Positions 44,521 through 57,125 of a DNA stretch of 64,000 bases are shown here, piece by piece. Location: positions 84,823,001 through 84,887,000 of the forward strand of contig NC_134106.1 of the NCBI RefSeq assembly GCF_040939455.1, written 5' to 3'. The position numbers and the translations under genes were made by a program. Source of the DNA: Microcebus murinus. Lineage: Eukaryota > Chordata > Mammalia > Primates > Cheirogaleidae. The stretch's first letter is position 1; every line of letters begins with the position of its first letter. The notes beneath the pieces were generated by a model that saw nothing but the letters and a program-made list of their open reading frames with translations, was not told the DNA's origin and did no database searches.

Positions 44521-46609
44521 CTGTAGCTTGTCGAGAAACCAGTTGCTGAGAGCAAAGAACATCTAAGGAAAGATGATTATGTTTAAACCTGAGTTTGTCG
44601 AGGCTGTGTATTTCCTGTTCCTCTTTTCTTTCTCTTTCCTTTTTTTGTCTGCAGCTAATTTATGAAAAAAATATAATCACTGGGGACCTTCATATGTCTA
44701 GCACTATATAGGTATTATCTGAATTACAATGAAATGTGAAGCAGGTCCCTGCCTTGGAGAACTTTCAGCTTGGGAATAGGTATGCACATGATTAAGCAGT
44801 AACTCCTCTAGTGTTCAAAGGAGGTGAAGACTCTTTACCTTGTGTGCTGATTTGGTAATCAGCTCATTCTTCCTCTTGGGATTTGATGAGTTCAGTAATA
44901 TCTCTGAGCTCTGTTTATTTGTTTCTGGTTTGTGAAATTGAATTCTAGTTTGATCAATTTGAAAGAATGAGCCTAAAAAGTCACATTCTAGATTCAATGT
45001 TGCATGCTATGCCTTGTACAAGCCACAAAGGCTGGGAACTCTATGGATGATCAATGGAACTTAATATGGTGTGGTATCTGATAGCTCCACTCCAGGTGCT
45101 AAGTGCTGCAACACAGATACAGGCCCATCTTCAAGGAGGTTAGAATGTTCTAGAAAGGACAGATTTGAATGCAACAGATATACACAAAGTAAGGAGAAAT
45201 TATTTCTGATTGGAGAGAATAAGCAAGGCTTTATGAAAGAGATATGCTTTGGATAGGTTAAAAGGTACTCTAGGATGGGGTGGTAGTGAGTGAGATATGA
45301 AAGTGAGAAAATTTGGGAGAGAGATATAAAGGGTTGAAAAAATTCATAGGTCGGGCATGAGGGACATTGCTGTGAGTGGTTGGGTAAGCTTGAATTGTCA
45401 GTTCATATCAACCTAAGTGTAAACTTTGGCAATATTTGCATATTTTCCCATTTTAGTCTGTAGTTCTCTTGCAAGAAAGGTATTTAGAAGAGTCTATTTC
45501 CAGAGGCCTGTTTGGAGACTCAAGCCTGGCAGCTGGCATGATAATGAACCCATTTCAATAGAATAAATCCCATTACTATTAATATTAAGCAGTCACAGAA
45601 TGATTCATGAAGCTCTTTTCAAATTTCAAAAAGTGCTTAATCAAAAGGAGGGGGAGGAGAAAGAATAAATAGAAATCATGTCAGGAGTTGATTATTGTTG
45701 GCTTTCTTAAAAGTCAGTTTCACTGTTTCCCAGGCTGACTGCTGCTGAGGTAGTGTGTTGATTTATTTTACTAAATAAAACTGTGCATTTGGGCTGATAG
45801 AGAAAAATCCAACAAAAAGCCCTAAATGTCCAGGGAGCTGATTGATTTCTGCAGGTCACACAACTGCCCTAAGGTTTATAAGTACTATGTTAAGGGTTTT
45901 TAATGTATTTCCAGCATGGGAATTCTCTCTCTCTCTCTCTCTTTCTCTCTCTTCCTTGATCCTCACCTTTCCTGCCTTTTGTTTCTCAACAAATACATAT
46001 TATATTTCTATTTTCTCTTGTTACTAGAATAGATTTTCAGGTAAGATCTTTGTTGGCCAGGTAAGATTCAAAATAAATTTCAAATCTAAGTCTGCATCAT
46101 TGCAGAAGGTTTTGTTAGATGAAACTGACAAAATGGAAATTTACAACTGGGAGAAAGGAAAAAAAGTTACCGTTTTAGGCAAGAACCACACTAGAATGGT
46201 CACTTGTGATAATAACTGTATTATTCTGTCCATTTCCAGAGCAGGGAATGAGGATAAATTGTCCCTCCTGCTTGTTGTTTTTCCTGACACTCTTTTGACT
46301 GTATTCCCTGGTAGAGTTCTGTAAAGCTAAAAGTACACCTTTCAAAGGATCACAGTGAGATTGAAAGAATTCTACAGGGTCCTGGGGATTGCAGTGACTG
46401 TTACTATAGACACTGCCCACACCAGCACAAAGCACAGGATCAAAGTCACACGGATGTCTCCTTCCCGTCTATTCAGCAAACTCAAATAGCCTTGAATTTA
46501 AGACTGAATCCTCTTCTCAGAAAAGTCAACTGAACACTTCCCTCCCCTTTCAGCTATCTTTTCTTCCTCCACGAGGTTTGTACTCTGTCAAAGGGGTGAA
46601 TCCTGCTCT
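43981..46609. other. Anonymous segment with microsatellites
   Basis: No gene is recognised. The part 45080-45400 has words of an ancient interspersed repeat ('aggtgctaagtgctgcaaca', 'gcaaggctttatgaaagaga') that I cannot name. A (TC)n tract lies at 45926-45952. Confidence 0.4.
44483..44516 (+). repeat. (CA)n microsatellite
   Basis: About 17 uninterrupted units. Confidence 0.97.
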
Positions 46610-47108
46610 ACTAGTTATCTATTACCACATTAAAATTACTTCATGACTTAGTGGCTTGAACACACATATTCATTGTCTCACAGCTTCTATGGATCAGGAA
46701 CCAGGTATAGCTTAGCTCAGAGCCCTTCATAAAGGTGAGATTGCGGTGTCTGTGGGGGCTATAGTCACATCAAGGCTCAACTGGGGATGATCAGTTCGGT
46801 GGTTGGCAGGCCTGGGTACTGGCTGTCTGTTCGCTGGAGCATCCATCACTTCTTTGACACAAGGACTTTTCACAGTGCAGCTTGCAACGTGGTAGCTGGC
46901 TTCCCACAAAGGGAGAGAGGGAGGGAGACCACCCAAGAAGCAAGTCATAGTCTTTTTGTAACCTAACCTCGGAAGTCAGATTTCTTTACTTCTGCTGTAT
47001 TCTCTTTTTTAGAAGTAAGTTGCCAGGTCCAGCCCACACTCAAGGGGAGGGCATTACACAAAGGAGGTGAGCATCTCTGCAGGCTGTTTTAGAGGTGCCA
47101 ACCACACC
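46610..47108 (-). mobile_element. MLT1-like MaLR LTR, antisense
   Basis: The plus strand reads 'ctagttatctattaccacat', 'cttcatgacttagtggcttg', 'cattgtctcacagcttctat', 'ggatcaggaaccaggtatag', 'cagcttgcaacgtggtagct' and 'ctaacctcggaagtcagatt', then a final 'ttttagaggtgccaaccaca'. It is homologous to the LTR at 35976-36451. It is a solo LTR. Confidence 0.75.
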
Positions 47109-48469
47109 TACCTTTTGCAAGATGTGCATTCTAGGAGAAGCACTCTGAGGACAGGGACTGGCCCTACAGCATCTCATAATTGTTGATACTCTTTTTTAGT
47201 CTTTTCTGGGTACCAAAATACAAAGACTATCCACATGATGACCACAAAATAGGAGCTCATCTTAGGGTATTGTCAGGCCAGCACCATCAATGAAAGTCTT
47301 TCCTTGGCCATCTGCTTGGTCTTCTCTCTCTGGGAGTGCACATTATGTTGGACAAGGCATCTCTCTGGAGATGAATCAGCTCCTATTACTATCTGTAACT
47401 TTCTTTCTGGGCCCTCACACATTTCCTGGGTCACAGCTTCTACTGGCACATGACCTATGTAGCCCAACCCCACCCATTTCATCACATTTAGAGACTCAGT
47501 CCAAATGGACCCCAAAGGGTTTTTAGCAATGATTATTGAAGATCCTATCTCCTATCTCCAACTTCCTGCACCTGGGCAGAAGCTCTCGCTCTCCTCTCAT
47601 TCCCACTCTTCCTCCCCATCCCTCTCACAGCAGGTCAGCCCCCTGCCACTCTTCCACAACCTGCTTCTGAGCTCTTCTGCTCTTCTGCTCTGATTGCCCC
47701 TTTTCAGAAACCCACCTGCATAGGTGCTTTTCCTCTTGATTCCTTGCCCATGTTCTCAATTCTTCATCACAAAAGGATACAGGAGATATTTGACAAACGC
47801 AGTGCCCTCTGCACAGAGGAAGGATTTGAGAGGGCAGTAGAGATTGGACAACAGAAGAGTCTGGGGAGGTACACATATGTTGATGTGGTTTTTGTGGTGT
47901 TGCTTTGCACATTCTTCAAGAACTTACAACTGGATCTGGATAGACCAACTCACCTCTTCAGATCCACCCTAGTGAGGTGACCAGCCATACTCTGGATACT
48001 CTTCCCTTTCAGTAAGGGACAATGTTAGTCCAGTCATCTGTGGCTGGAGATCCCGGGTCATAATATACACAATGTGATCATTTAGGTAGCAGGGCCTGGG
48101 AGTGAGGCACATCCTCCTAGAGTCAAGTGTTTTCAGGGAAGGCAACAATTAAGTCCAGCCAAGTACATCCCTACTACATGCAGAATGAATAAGCTACAGA
48201 TGCATTCAGAATGCAACAGGGCCCCAACAGAGTTTGGATATCTAAATGATGGGACCATACATGAGAGCAAATTGTCAGCAGGAGAATATGTAAGTTCTGA
48301 TGGCATGGTGATCAGACCTGAAGTTTTAGAGAGCATGTCTTCAGGGAAAGACTTACTGATTTTTATCAATATAGGACTAGAAGAATGTAACCTCTTCCAA
48401 ACCTTCATGTACATTGACAGCAATAACTCAAAAGAACAACCACTTGAAAATCACATTGAAACAATAATA
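47109..48469. other. Anonymous segment with a 98-codon open frame
   Basis: The open frame 48185-48481 (plus) has a protein-like composition, but no domain I recognise, no clear start context, and it runs into the following MIR. A TC-rich patch lies at 47580-47700. No other feature is supported. Confidence 0.4.
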
Positions 48470-48695
48470 ATATTTAATTAATACTTATGCACAGAACAAT
48501 TTTATATGCATTAATTCATTTAATCAACCCAACAACTAAATACGATGGTATGATTGGTATACCCATTTACTCATGAGAAAACTAAAGATCATAAATGTTT
48601 AGTTAGCCCAGGTACAGTCATTAAGTGTTCAAGAAGTCAAACTTCAACAGAAGATATCTGTCTCCAAACTCTATCTTTGTATCTACTAGATTGCA
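48470..48695 (-). mobile_element. MIR SINE, antisense
   Basis: The reverse-complement MIR order is present: 'gcattaattcatttaatcaa', 'cccatttactcatgagaaaa', 'ctaaagatcataaatgttta' and 'gttagcccaggtacagtc'. Confidence 0.85.
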
Positions 48696-48954
48696 CTGCA
48701 TTGAGACACCAATACTAGGAATATCAAAATGATTTACTTCTCAAGAAACTTTAACAGAAAAAAGTATGTCTGTTAAGTAAAATTAATTTCTATCCTTCTA
48801 CATTGAATATCTTATTATAATTAATTTTGTCTAAACAAATTCCCTGTGGCTATAAGAGCTTGGTGAGAGGGCTGGGCAGGGCGAGGGGGCCACATCCTTC
48901 ATCTTTCTAACTCCTCTGTGGGATAAGAGCAGGTCTGTCTTAGATGTTATGTGT

Positions 48955-49020
48955 CTTGGAAGAAATATGTGGTAAACACCTGGCAAAGAGGCGCACTTAA
49001 TAAATGGCAGCTACTAATAA
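48955..49020 (+). mobile_element. MIR 3' end fragment (tentative)
   Basis: 'acacctggcaaagaggcgca' followed by 'cttaataaatggcagctact' resembles the 3' end of MIR (or L2). Only this short part is recognisable. Confidence 0.45.
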
Positions 49021-50380
49021 ATTTCAGTGCTGTCTCTGAAGAGCAGACGTGCCAAGGAGGCTTGCAAAAGTCATTAAGGCTGGGTCTGCACAAGAGCAAA
49101 GGATCTGGGTGGAAGGTGACAGGCTAATATCCACCTGCATGACGCTGCATGTTCAAACATCCTCTAGCAGTTGAGGATGGGATTTTACATGTTTTTTTGA
49201 GCTGGGATTTTCCATGTTTTATCTGGGGCACAGTCAAAACCCCTGTATTTCTATATTTCCTTTTATTAGAATAAAAATAATTCTTCTCATGCACTATAAA
49301 ATGATATGAGGGTTTGCATTTTAAAGTGAGTTGACCTTCTAGCTACAAATAAGCCCTACATTTATAATTTATAGACCAGATACCTTTTATGACTTTTAAA
49401 GGAGCAGTTTATTCCTGAATTTTCCTTCTGTTCAGAATTCTATATGCCACATTTTTTAATATTTAACTGTAAGTGTCTTGATTTGTGGGAGGGATTGTAT
49501 TTATCTCTGTGGTGGGAAATGGAAAGTAAGGATACCAGATCCATGAATGTTAAATCTACAATCCATGGGCATCACTGAGAGAAGGATGTGCTAAGAGATA
49601 TTATTTGCTAAACTCCCACAGGCATTTCCCTTTCTCATTTCTATTCCTGCCCTCTCATCATCGCCCATCCTGGTTGCTGTCTTGCACCCGCATCCTTGCT
49701 GAAGAAAGAATTTCCTGTAGGTAGTCTCCAGGTTGTTTGCTTTTTGTTGTTGTTGTTGTTGTTGTCTATAGAATTTATGGCAGCTACTTTCTGACTAATA
49801 TTGCAAACACAAGACAATTTGAATTTTCCATTTTGCCACATCTTTTCAGGCAATGAATTTTGCAAAGCAGGGTGGAGTAGTAGAGAGAGATTCAAGAGCA
49901 GAAGCCAGATGGTGTCTGCGCAGTAGAGAAAGCATCTAGGGAGACTCTTTTTCTATTACTCTGAACACCAAAGCTGATCTTTAGGTGAGTGGTCACCATA
50001 AACTCTATGAATTAGGGTCAACTCAGAAGAAATAAGATGAGAATTTTATGGCTTCCAGGCATGACAAAATGTTTATTTGATGCCTCATTAGAAGGGAAAC
50101 TAGTGCCTCAACAGAATCTGCTTTGCTTTGAGGAGAAATTTTCATAACCAACATCAAGCTTGCCATCCAGAAGAGGACTGGGCAACTCGAACCCTCTGGA
50201 CTGTCACCCCTCCCAAGCATCAGGGTGTGGGACATCAGGGCACAGTCCTCAGACACTCTCATCTACCTGTAGGTTCTGGCCTCACTTTGTCACGAAGATT
50301 ATTTCCATGAATAACCTGGTAAAAAGCATGACTCTACATGACAGTCCTCCCTTTTGAAATGTCATAACTACAAAGTGTGT
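49021..50380. other. Anonymous segment
   Basis: A (TTG)n tract of about seven units lies at 49746-49765. No gene or transposon is recognised. Confidence 0.45.
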
Positions 50381-50384
50381 GTGT

Positions 50385-50402
50385 GGGGGGGTGGGAGGGG
50401 GG
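50385..50402 (+). other. G-run cluster, possible G-quadruplex
   Basis: The plus strand has G7-T-GGG-A-G6, preceded by (GT)n. Four runs of three G separated by one-base loops can be drawn from it, which meets the usual quadruplex pattern. Confidence 0.75.
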
Positions 50403-52159
50403 ACCTAACAAACCATCTCTATGAGTTGTGTGAGTTGGGTGGCAGCATCCTTAATGCTTAGAAATATGTGGTTGAATTTTCTCCTCCATAGGAAAAGGGA
50501 CCTGCAGGCTAATTGCATATTGCTGTGTGTTCTAGGCTTCGTCCCTTTACAGCTCTCGCCCAGTGGTGTAATACAGTTATTTTCTCATATGCACGACACT
50601 GTTAATAATGATTTATACTTCCTGGTGCTGCTGCTGTCATAGCAGCAGTGACAAATCTTGCTTAAGGCTGGTGGGACACCACTTTTTAAGCTTTGCTAAA
50701 TATCCTTTCAGGATAGCAGCAATACGGGCGAGATGACAAGCCCAGTTCATCTGATTGGAATTTTTTTGTGATTGTGCTGACACCATACTCTCTCTAAACC
50801 CTATGCAATCTTCGAAAGGTGCATCCGAGCCGGAGTCTGTTTATTTGTCTGTTTGGAAGGCTTGAGCTGCCAGGCATATGTTGTGCTGCAGTGTAAAAGT
50901 GAGCCCCCCGAGAAGCGCAGAGCTGGCTCCTGGAGTGGGAGCCTGGCCATGTTGTTTCCACTTGATCTGAGCTTGCCACCATTGAGACGGGAGGTGCCGC
51001 TTCCCTGGGGGAGAGCGTGCATTGCCGTTTTCAGCATCTTGTGTGCCGTGTGTCACTGGGGAAATTCCTGTGGAAGCTGCCTAACTATTGGCTGGGATTT
51101 TGTAGAAGAGACGTTAGCACCCCGTGAATGCTTAGACTTTCAGGGTTTTTATATGATTTCATCAAATTACCCAGAATGACTGAGGAGATTAAATATTTAT
51201 CCTTAAAGTGATGGAGGCAGGTAGTATGAAATTACCCTCCTCAAACATAAAATGCCTTTGAAGTTGTAAAAGTCATGCATAATTTATAATTTAAACCAAA
51301 ATATATTTGTATTTATATCAAAATGTTCTGTTCAGATTCTCATGGCGCAAGAAGCAGAAACTTATGTGAGCTAGCTTGAATATAAAAAGGCAGCTTATTT
51401 TAAATGTATTCATCTGGTGGAATCCAGGAATAGTTAAGGTGGAATAGCTGTGCTCTGTGGGGTACTGGAGAGGTCCCCATCTCTCAGGACTGTCAGTGTT
51501 TCCCCTCAACTTCTCTCCGCAGATCTGCTTACTTACGTATTTATATGTGGTTCAAGATAGAACCCTCCACTTTTGCATCTACCCAATCTTTTCATTACAG
51601 CCTTCGAGATCAAATACCTACAGCCTCTTAGCTCAAAATTGGAATGGTTATGTCTATTGGACCAGGTGGCAACCCTGAGAACAAATTATCTAAGGCTAGG
51701 AAGGCAGTGGCTTTTGCCCACTTGATATATATGGCTGTCCTCCCAGGGACTTTGGGTAGGACAGGCTAAGATCCAAGGGAAAGTTACACACAGAGAACAA
51801 TCTACACATAAATGTGATGTCCCAAGTTACTTTCCATTATGAGAAATCAAAAACAAGAATTATTTTACTATTTTTCTCCTGTACCTTAATGTGGAGCATT
51901 GAACTATTAATATTAATAGATAAGGTCCAATTTAAGGCTAAATTTTAGATTGGATGGCTTCTTCCAGGGCCTGAAGATTTGTGATTCTCTCATCAAAGGG
52001 AAAAAGTGATTTTTAAATTGAAATAGAAGAATATTTACCAGACTAGACCCACAGATTTTAGTGGTGTGTTCTTAGAGTACAGATCAAATACAAAGAAAAG
52101 TTGTTTTGAAATCACTTCCAGGTTCAGCATGAAATGGAATAGAGTTTTCAACTCGAGTG
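50403..52159. other. Repeat-poor segment with CpG-bearing patch at 50815-51130
   Basis: No transposon is recognised over about 1.75 kb. The patch 50815-51130 is GC-richer and keeps several CpGs. It contains open frames on both strands, the longest 108 codons at 50853-51179 (plus), without a known domain. Conserved non-coding sequence is possible but cannot be judged without alignment. Confidence 0.4.
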
Positions 52160-53130
52160 ATGTTGACTTTTTTTGTAAATAGCATTTTATTGTGGTGAAT
52201 ATATATGACCTAAAATTTACCATTTTAACCATGTTTAAGAGTATAATTCAATGGTATCAATTACATCTACAGTTTTATTCTACTGTCACCACTACTACTG
52301 GCAATTTCTGAAACTTTCCATGAACCCAAACAGAAAGTCTGTAGCCATTAAGCAATAATTCCCCCTTCCTTTCTCCACTGAGCCGCTGGGAAGCTGTGAC
52401 CGCTGAATTGGCCTATTATAAATATTTTGTAGAATTCGAATCATACAATATTTGTTCTTTTGTGCCTCTCTTATTTCACATAGATGATATTTTAAAGGTT
52501 CATCTGGCTGAATAATATTCCATCGTATGTATATAACACATTTTTCATCTGATGGAAATTTGGATTATTCCTACCTTTCCACTATCATGAATAATGCTGC
52601 TGTGTGTATTGATGCACAAATATCTGTTCATGTCCATGTTTTTAATTCTTTTGTGTATGTATCTAGGACTTGAATTTTTGAGTCATATAATAATTCTTTA
52701 TTTAACTTATTGATGAACCACCAAACTGTTTTCCACAGAAACAGTGCCATTTTACATTCCCATCAGCATGTGTGAGGGTTCTAATTCCTCCACAGTCTAA
52801 TGTTGATTTTACTTTAAAAGAAAATATTATAACCATCCTAGTAGGTGTGGAGTAGTACCTAATTGTAGTTTTAATTTGCATTTTCCTAATGACTAGTGAT
52901 ATTGAACATATTTTCATGTCCTTATGACCAATTTGTACATCTTCTTTGGAGAAATGTCTGTGCAAATCCTTTGCCCATTTTTAATAGGGTTGTTTGGTTT
53001 TTTGTTGTTGAGTTGTAGGAGTACTTTATATATTCTGAATATTAAACCCATATCAGACGCATCACTTAAAATATTTTCTCCCATTTTGTAGGTTGTCTTT
53101 TCCCTTTCTTGATAATGTTCTTTGGAGATC
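52160..53130 (-). mobile_element. Old L1M 3' region, antisense
   Basis: This is a long, ordered reverse-complement match to an old L1. It contains 'aaaatttaccattttaacca', 'aatattccatcgtatgtata', 'catgaataatgctgctgtgt', 'acattcccatcagcatgtgt', 'gtttttaatttgcattttcc' in degraded form, 'gcaaatcctttgcccatttt' and 'ttctcccattttgtaggttg'. The element runs on the minus strand, covering the 3' UTR and ORF2 end. The 87-codon minus frame at 52702-52965 is a remnant of ORF2. Confidence 0.95.
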
Positions 53131-53837
53131 AGGGGTGAAAGATTAGGTTCTTCTCAGATCTTTCTAGAGCATGTGTCTTGCCTAGAGAGTATGTGAGACT
53201 CTCTAAATTTCCCTCTATATATGGGTGCTTTTAAATTTCCTAATGTACCAAAGAAACTCTTCTCAGCTTTTCCTTTGAGGCTTTAGGTGGTCTGCTGTAT
53301 GTTTCAACTATAATATCTTTCCCTAGGTCACCATGGGCAGTTATTTAGCCTCACACAGTTTTTGAGCATTGCCCAGCACTTTTCCACCCTGAGTGGATTC
53401 CACGTTAGGTGAAACAGAGATGAGTGTCATGCATCTTTCAAACAGCCTGAAGAGGCATACATGACAAATTGAAAATAAGGTCTGCTTCCCTTCCCCCTTC
53501 CTCCAGAGGGAGGGACCAGCACATTAGGAACAGAAGCTGCTGTCTTTAAGACTCCTACTGATTCGAGGAGGGACTGGGGCAAGGGGAAAAAAATGCTACA
53601 ACCCTATTCTATCATTTTTATGTTCCCGTTTTCCTGATTCAGCATTCTTATGGTTGTTATAAAACTTTGTGTTCTGACAATAATTGGTTTTGATGGTTTC
53701 TGCTGGTATTTTTTTTTTCTATATTTCTGGGAAAGGGCAGGAACTTGAGGCTGCTTCTCTGCCAATTTGCTGATGTCATTCCAGGAATATTTTACATTTT
53801 TTTTTTCCAAGAAAAGGTGCTTGGTTTACATTTAAAG
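53131..53837. other. Anonymous segment
   Basis: This may be part of the same or another old repeat ('ttctatatttctgggaaagg' near 53718 has an L1-like feel), but no family can be assigned. Confidence 0.35.
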
Positions 53838-54050
53838 CAAGAGTTGACAAACTATAGCCCATACACCACATGAGGTCTACTGTCTCCTTTAATAAATAAA
53901 TTTTTATGGGTATAGCCATGCCCATTTATTTATGTATTAGCTATATTTTCTTCTACCACAGTGAAGCTGGAGGGTTTTAACAGAGCCCCTATGGGCTGCA
54001 AAGTCAAATATTTACTATTTCAGCCTTTATAGAAAAGCTGTGAAGACCCC
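53838..54050 (+). mobile_element. hAT-type nonautonomous DNA transposon (family uncertain)
   Basis: 'agagttgacaaactatagcc', 'tcctttaataaataaatttt', 'tatagccatgcccatttatt', 'tatgggctgcaaagtcaaat' and 'atttactatttcagccttta' follow a common mammalian element that begins 'gtcagcaaactatggccc' and ends in the inverted equivalent. It is about 210 bp with no coding sequence. Confidence 0.7.
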
Positions 54051-54779
54051 AGGTTTTAAAGTAGAAGCTGCACAGATGGACCCCTTATTGTTTACTTTAA
54101 TTATTTTCCATTTACTGTTATTTAAACAAAGCCACAAATAAACGTTTCGTCTTTATAGCATTCATAAATGTATGAAACAAAAACAAATTTAAAAAGGAAA
54201 CAAGAACTTTAAAAAAAAATCAATGCAATGAACATTAACAACCTTGATTTAATATGAGGTTCTTTTGACGAGACAAAATTAGTGATGCCGGCTCTAAGTA
54301 GACACATTATTTACCTCATTTTAGTTCTCAATGACTTGATTTTATTTTTGATTGTGAAAATGATTCCTTTGAATTGTGATTATTACCATTTTTATTTTTT
54401 TTTCCTTTTTAACAATAAGCTTGCTAAATATGCTTGCAAAGACACTTTACTTTGAAAGCCCAATCATTCCAATCATGCATCTTTTCTTAGTTTGGGTCCC
54501 TGGGAGCATGCCTTAAGAATAAGATTCCCCTGAAAGTGATTTATTTATGAAGTGCTCTCAGGAGAAATTGAAAAGAGAATGGTGGAAGCAGGATGAGGAA
54601 AGGAAAGAGTCAAAGCAAAGATTTGATTTGATTAGAAGTGCTAGCCTTAGCCTGATCCTTCAGGGAGCTCTGAAATGTAAGGTACACCTCCGAGTTTGTT
54701 CAGAGTTGAGGACAGGAAGCTGGGCTTTTTATTCCCATGGAATCAGTCTGACAGTGCCTCAGGTATGGGGATGGATGGG
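54051..54779. other. AT-rich anonymous segment
   Basis: No gene or repeat is called. One 81-codon frame at 54547-54792 is without recognisable features. Confidence 0.45.
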
Positions 54780-55000
54780 AAGCAGGTTGTGAAACAGCTG
54801 GGGATGTCTGAATAAGGGTTGCATTTTGGTTACTAGCACTGTTTTGGTGTTAATTCTTAGTTTTGATAAATGTGCCATGATTATGTAAGATGTTAGCCTC
54901 AAGGGAAGCTGAGTGCAGCGTGTGTTAGAATTCTCTATCTTCATATCACCTCTGTAAATCAAAAATTAGTATCAAGCTACTGAAGGAAAAAATCACTCAG
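54780..55000 (+). mobile_element. Old L1M 3' end fragment
   Basis: 'ttttggtgttaattcttagt', 'tttgataaatgtgccatgat', 'tatgtaagatgttagcctca', 'agggaagctgagtgcag' and 'cctctgtaaatcaaaaatta' match the order of an old L1 sense 3' end. Confidence 0.7.
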
Positions 55001-56394
55001 TACATAATACTTAGGGTTCTTTTGTTCCTCTAAATTGTTTTAAATATGCATTTTCATGTAGTAGCATAATATATATGCCTATTATTTACCTATGTGGAAT
55101 TTCCCAAGGTTTTTTTTCTTTGAACTCTCTTTTTTGCAGAATCATTGTTTGAATTCTTTTGTTTCTATCCAAATAAGAGATGTCTAAAATTGTAAAAATC
55201 GGTAAGCAGAACTAAATACAAAACTCATGAAGTTTCTTTGTAAACACAATTAAAATATGTTTATAATTTCCCCAATGTACTTAGTTAGAAAAACAACTTA
55301 AATTTAATTTATAGAATGATTTCTAGGTTTTCAGGATAGAAAGTGATTTCTCTTTGCCTTAAGATTTGCCTCTAAAGAAAATTTGAATTATCTATGAGAT
55401 AATTCTCAACTTTTTAATAATAGTAATGCAGAACAGCATTTTCTTATTTTCTTTTTTTTATAGCTTTTTCTTTTCTTTTCCCAGTTCGCCCCCCTCATTA
55501 GCTAGGCATGGAGAACAGTGACAACCTCTTCACACGGTTGGTTAGAGGCACTAGAGCACAGTACGTTCTCAATGACTTTGCAAGCACCTGATTAGACTTC
55601 TTCACAAAGTCAGTGTGAAAGAATTATAATAATCACGTGGACTCAGAATGATTTGTCAACTGATTCATGCAACTCACAGAAGAGAGCATTTGCCTCCAGC
55701 TTGACGCACTTGGTTCACAAGCCTCGTGACGTACAGGAAAGAGCCCCAGTGGGGAGCCCAGTGATGCCAATGTAGATGTGCTCTGTCGCCACCAGTGTCT
55801 TCCTCTCAGCTGTTTGCTGTGACTGTCAGGCAGAACCACCCATTGTCCTGGCTCCATGTGTGCACTTTGAAGGACATCGACCAGTTTAGCTTTCTCGATT
55901 TTTCTGCATTCCTCATTCACTCTTCCCTATCAGAAGGGGTGTGACATATTCTATTAGTGAATTTGGAAAAAGAAATAAGTGTATGTGGCTCAGCCTTACA
56001 TGGACTTTGTTTTCTCAACTGCCTGCCTGCAGAGAAATTTCATTTTGGGCTGATTTCTCCCCGGCCACAGGGAGTCATCATTTATACCTATAACTGGGTA
56101 AGTTAGTTTAGTTCTGTTGTTAAATATTAGAAAGCCCATTGTGAACACACAAAACCAGGTTGTATCAGTAATAAAGCTGATATTTTGATCCTTGTTTTAT
56201 ATGTACCTATGTGAATTTTTTAAACTAATTCTGAACTCAGGAAATTAAGGAAGGAACGTTCTGTTTTTATCCTTTTCCAAAATCTCAGTTGTAACTAAGA
56301 GTTGCTATGTACCAATATAATAGTAATATATAGGCTTGTCACATATATAGGTGTATATATTTTAAATTCTTGGCAAGCCCATGAGTTGACTATT
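55001..56394. other. AT-rich anonymous segment
   Basis: No repeat or gene is recognised. The part 55640-55920 is GC-richer with a 95-codon minus-strand frame but no domain. Confidence 0.45.
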
Positions 56395-57125
56395 TAGTCT
56401 TTGAATAAAATTTTACATTTAGAATAGTTTTAGATTTATGGAAAAATTGCAAGGCTAGTAGAGAAGGTTCCTATATACCCCAATGTCCTCAATCATAAAC
56501 ATTTTACATTACTATGGTGTATTTGTCACAGACAATGAACCAATACTGAGACGGTGTTATTAAGAAAAAATCCATCATATTCAAATTTCCCCAGTTTTAC
56601 TTAATGCCCTTTTTCCATCCCAGGATCTCATCCTGGATCATACATTAAATTTAGCTGTCATGTCTCCTTAGCTCATCTTGGCTGTGACAGTTTTTCAGGC
56701 TTTCCTTGTTTCTGATGGCCTTGATAGTTTGGGGGACAATGGGTCAGGTGTTTTGTAGACTGTCTTCCTATTTGGAAGTATATGATATTTTTGTCATGAC
56801 TAGGCTAAAGAGGAAGACCGCAGAGGTAAAGTGCCATTTTCATTACATCATGTCAGCATGATTTTATTGTCATGTTTGTGTCCTGTAAAATTACTTTTCT
56901 GTTTCTCCATTTCTAAACTATACCCTTTAAAGAAAGTCACTATCAAATTATTTGAACTTCTGTATGGGAGATTCGCATATTCTACCCCATTTAACTATTT
57001 ATTTATAGCAATACAGACTTATGGATATTTATTTTATACTTGGGTCATAATCTAATGTTACATTATTTATTTTGTTGCTCAAATTGGTCCAGTTTTGGTT
57101 ATTGAGAATTTTTGTTTATTGAAAA
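56395..57125 (-). mobile_element. Old L1M long 3' UTR, antisense
   Basis: The plus strand follows the reverse complement of the long 3' UTR of L1M: 'tagaatagttttagatttat', 'cctatataccccaatgtcct', 'ttagctgtcatgtctcctta', 'cttggctgtgacagtttttc', 'gaggaagaccgcagaggtaa', 'gcaatacagacttatggata' and 'tttgttgctcaaattggtcc'. It is non-coding. Confidence 0.93.
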
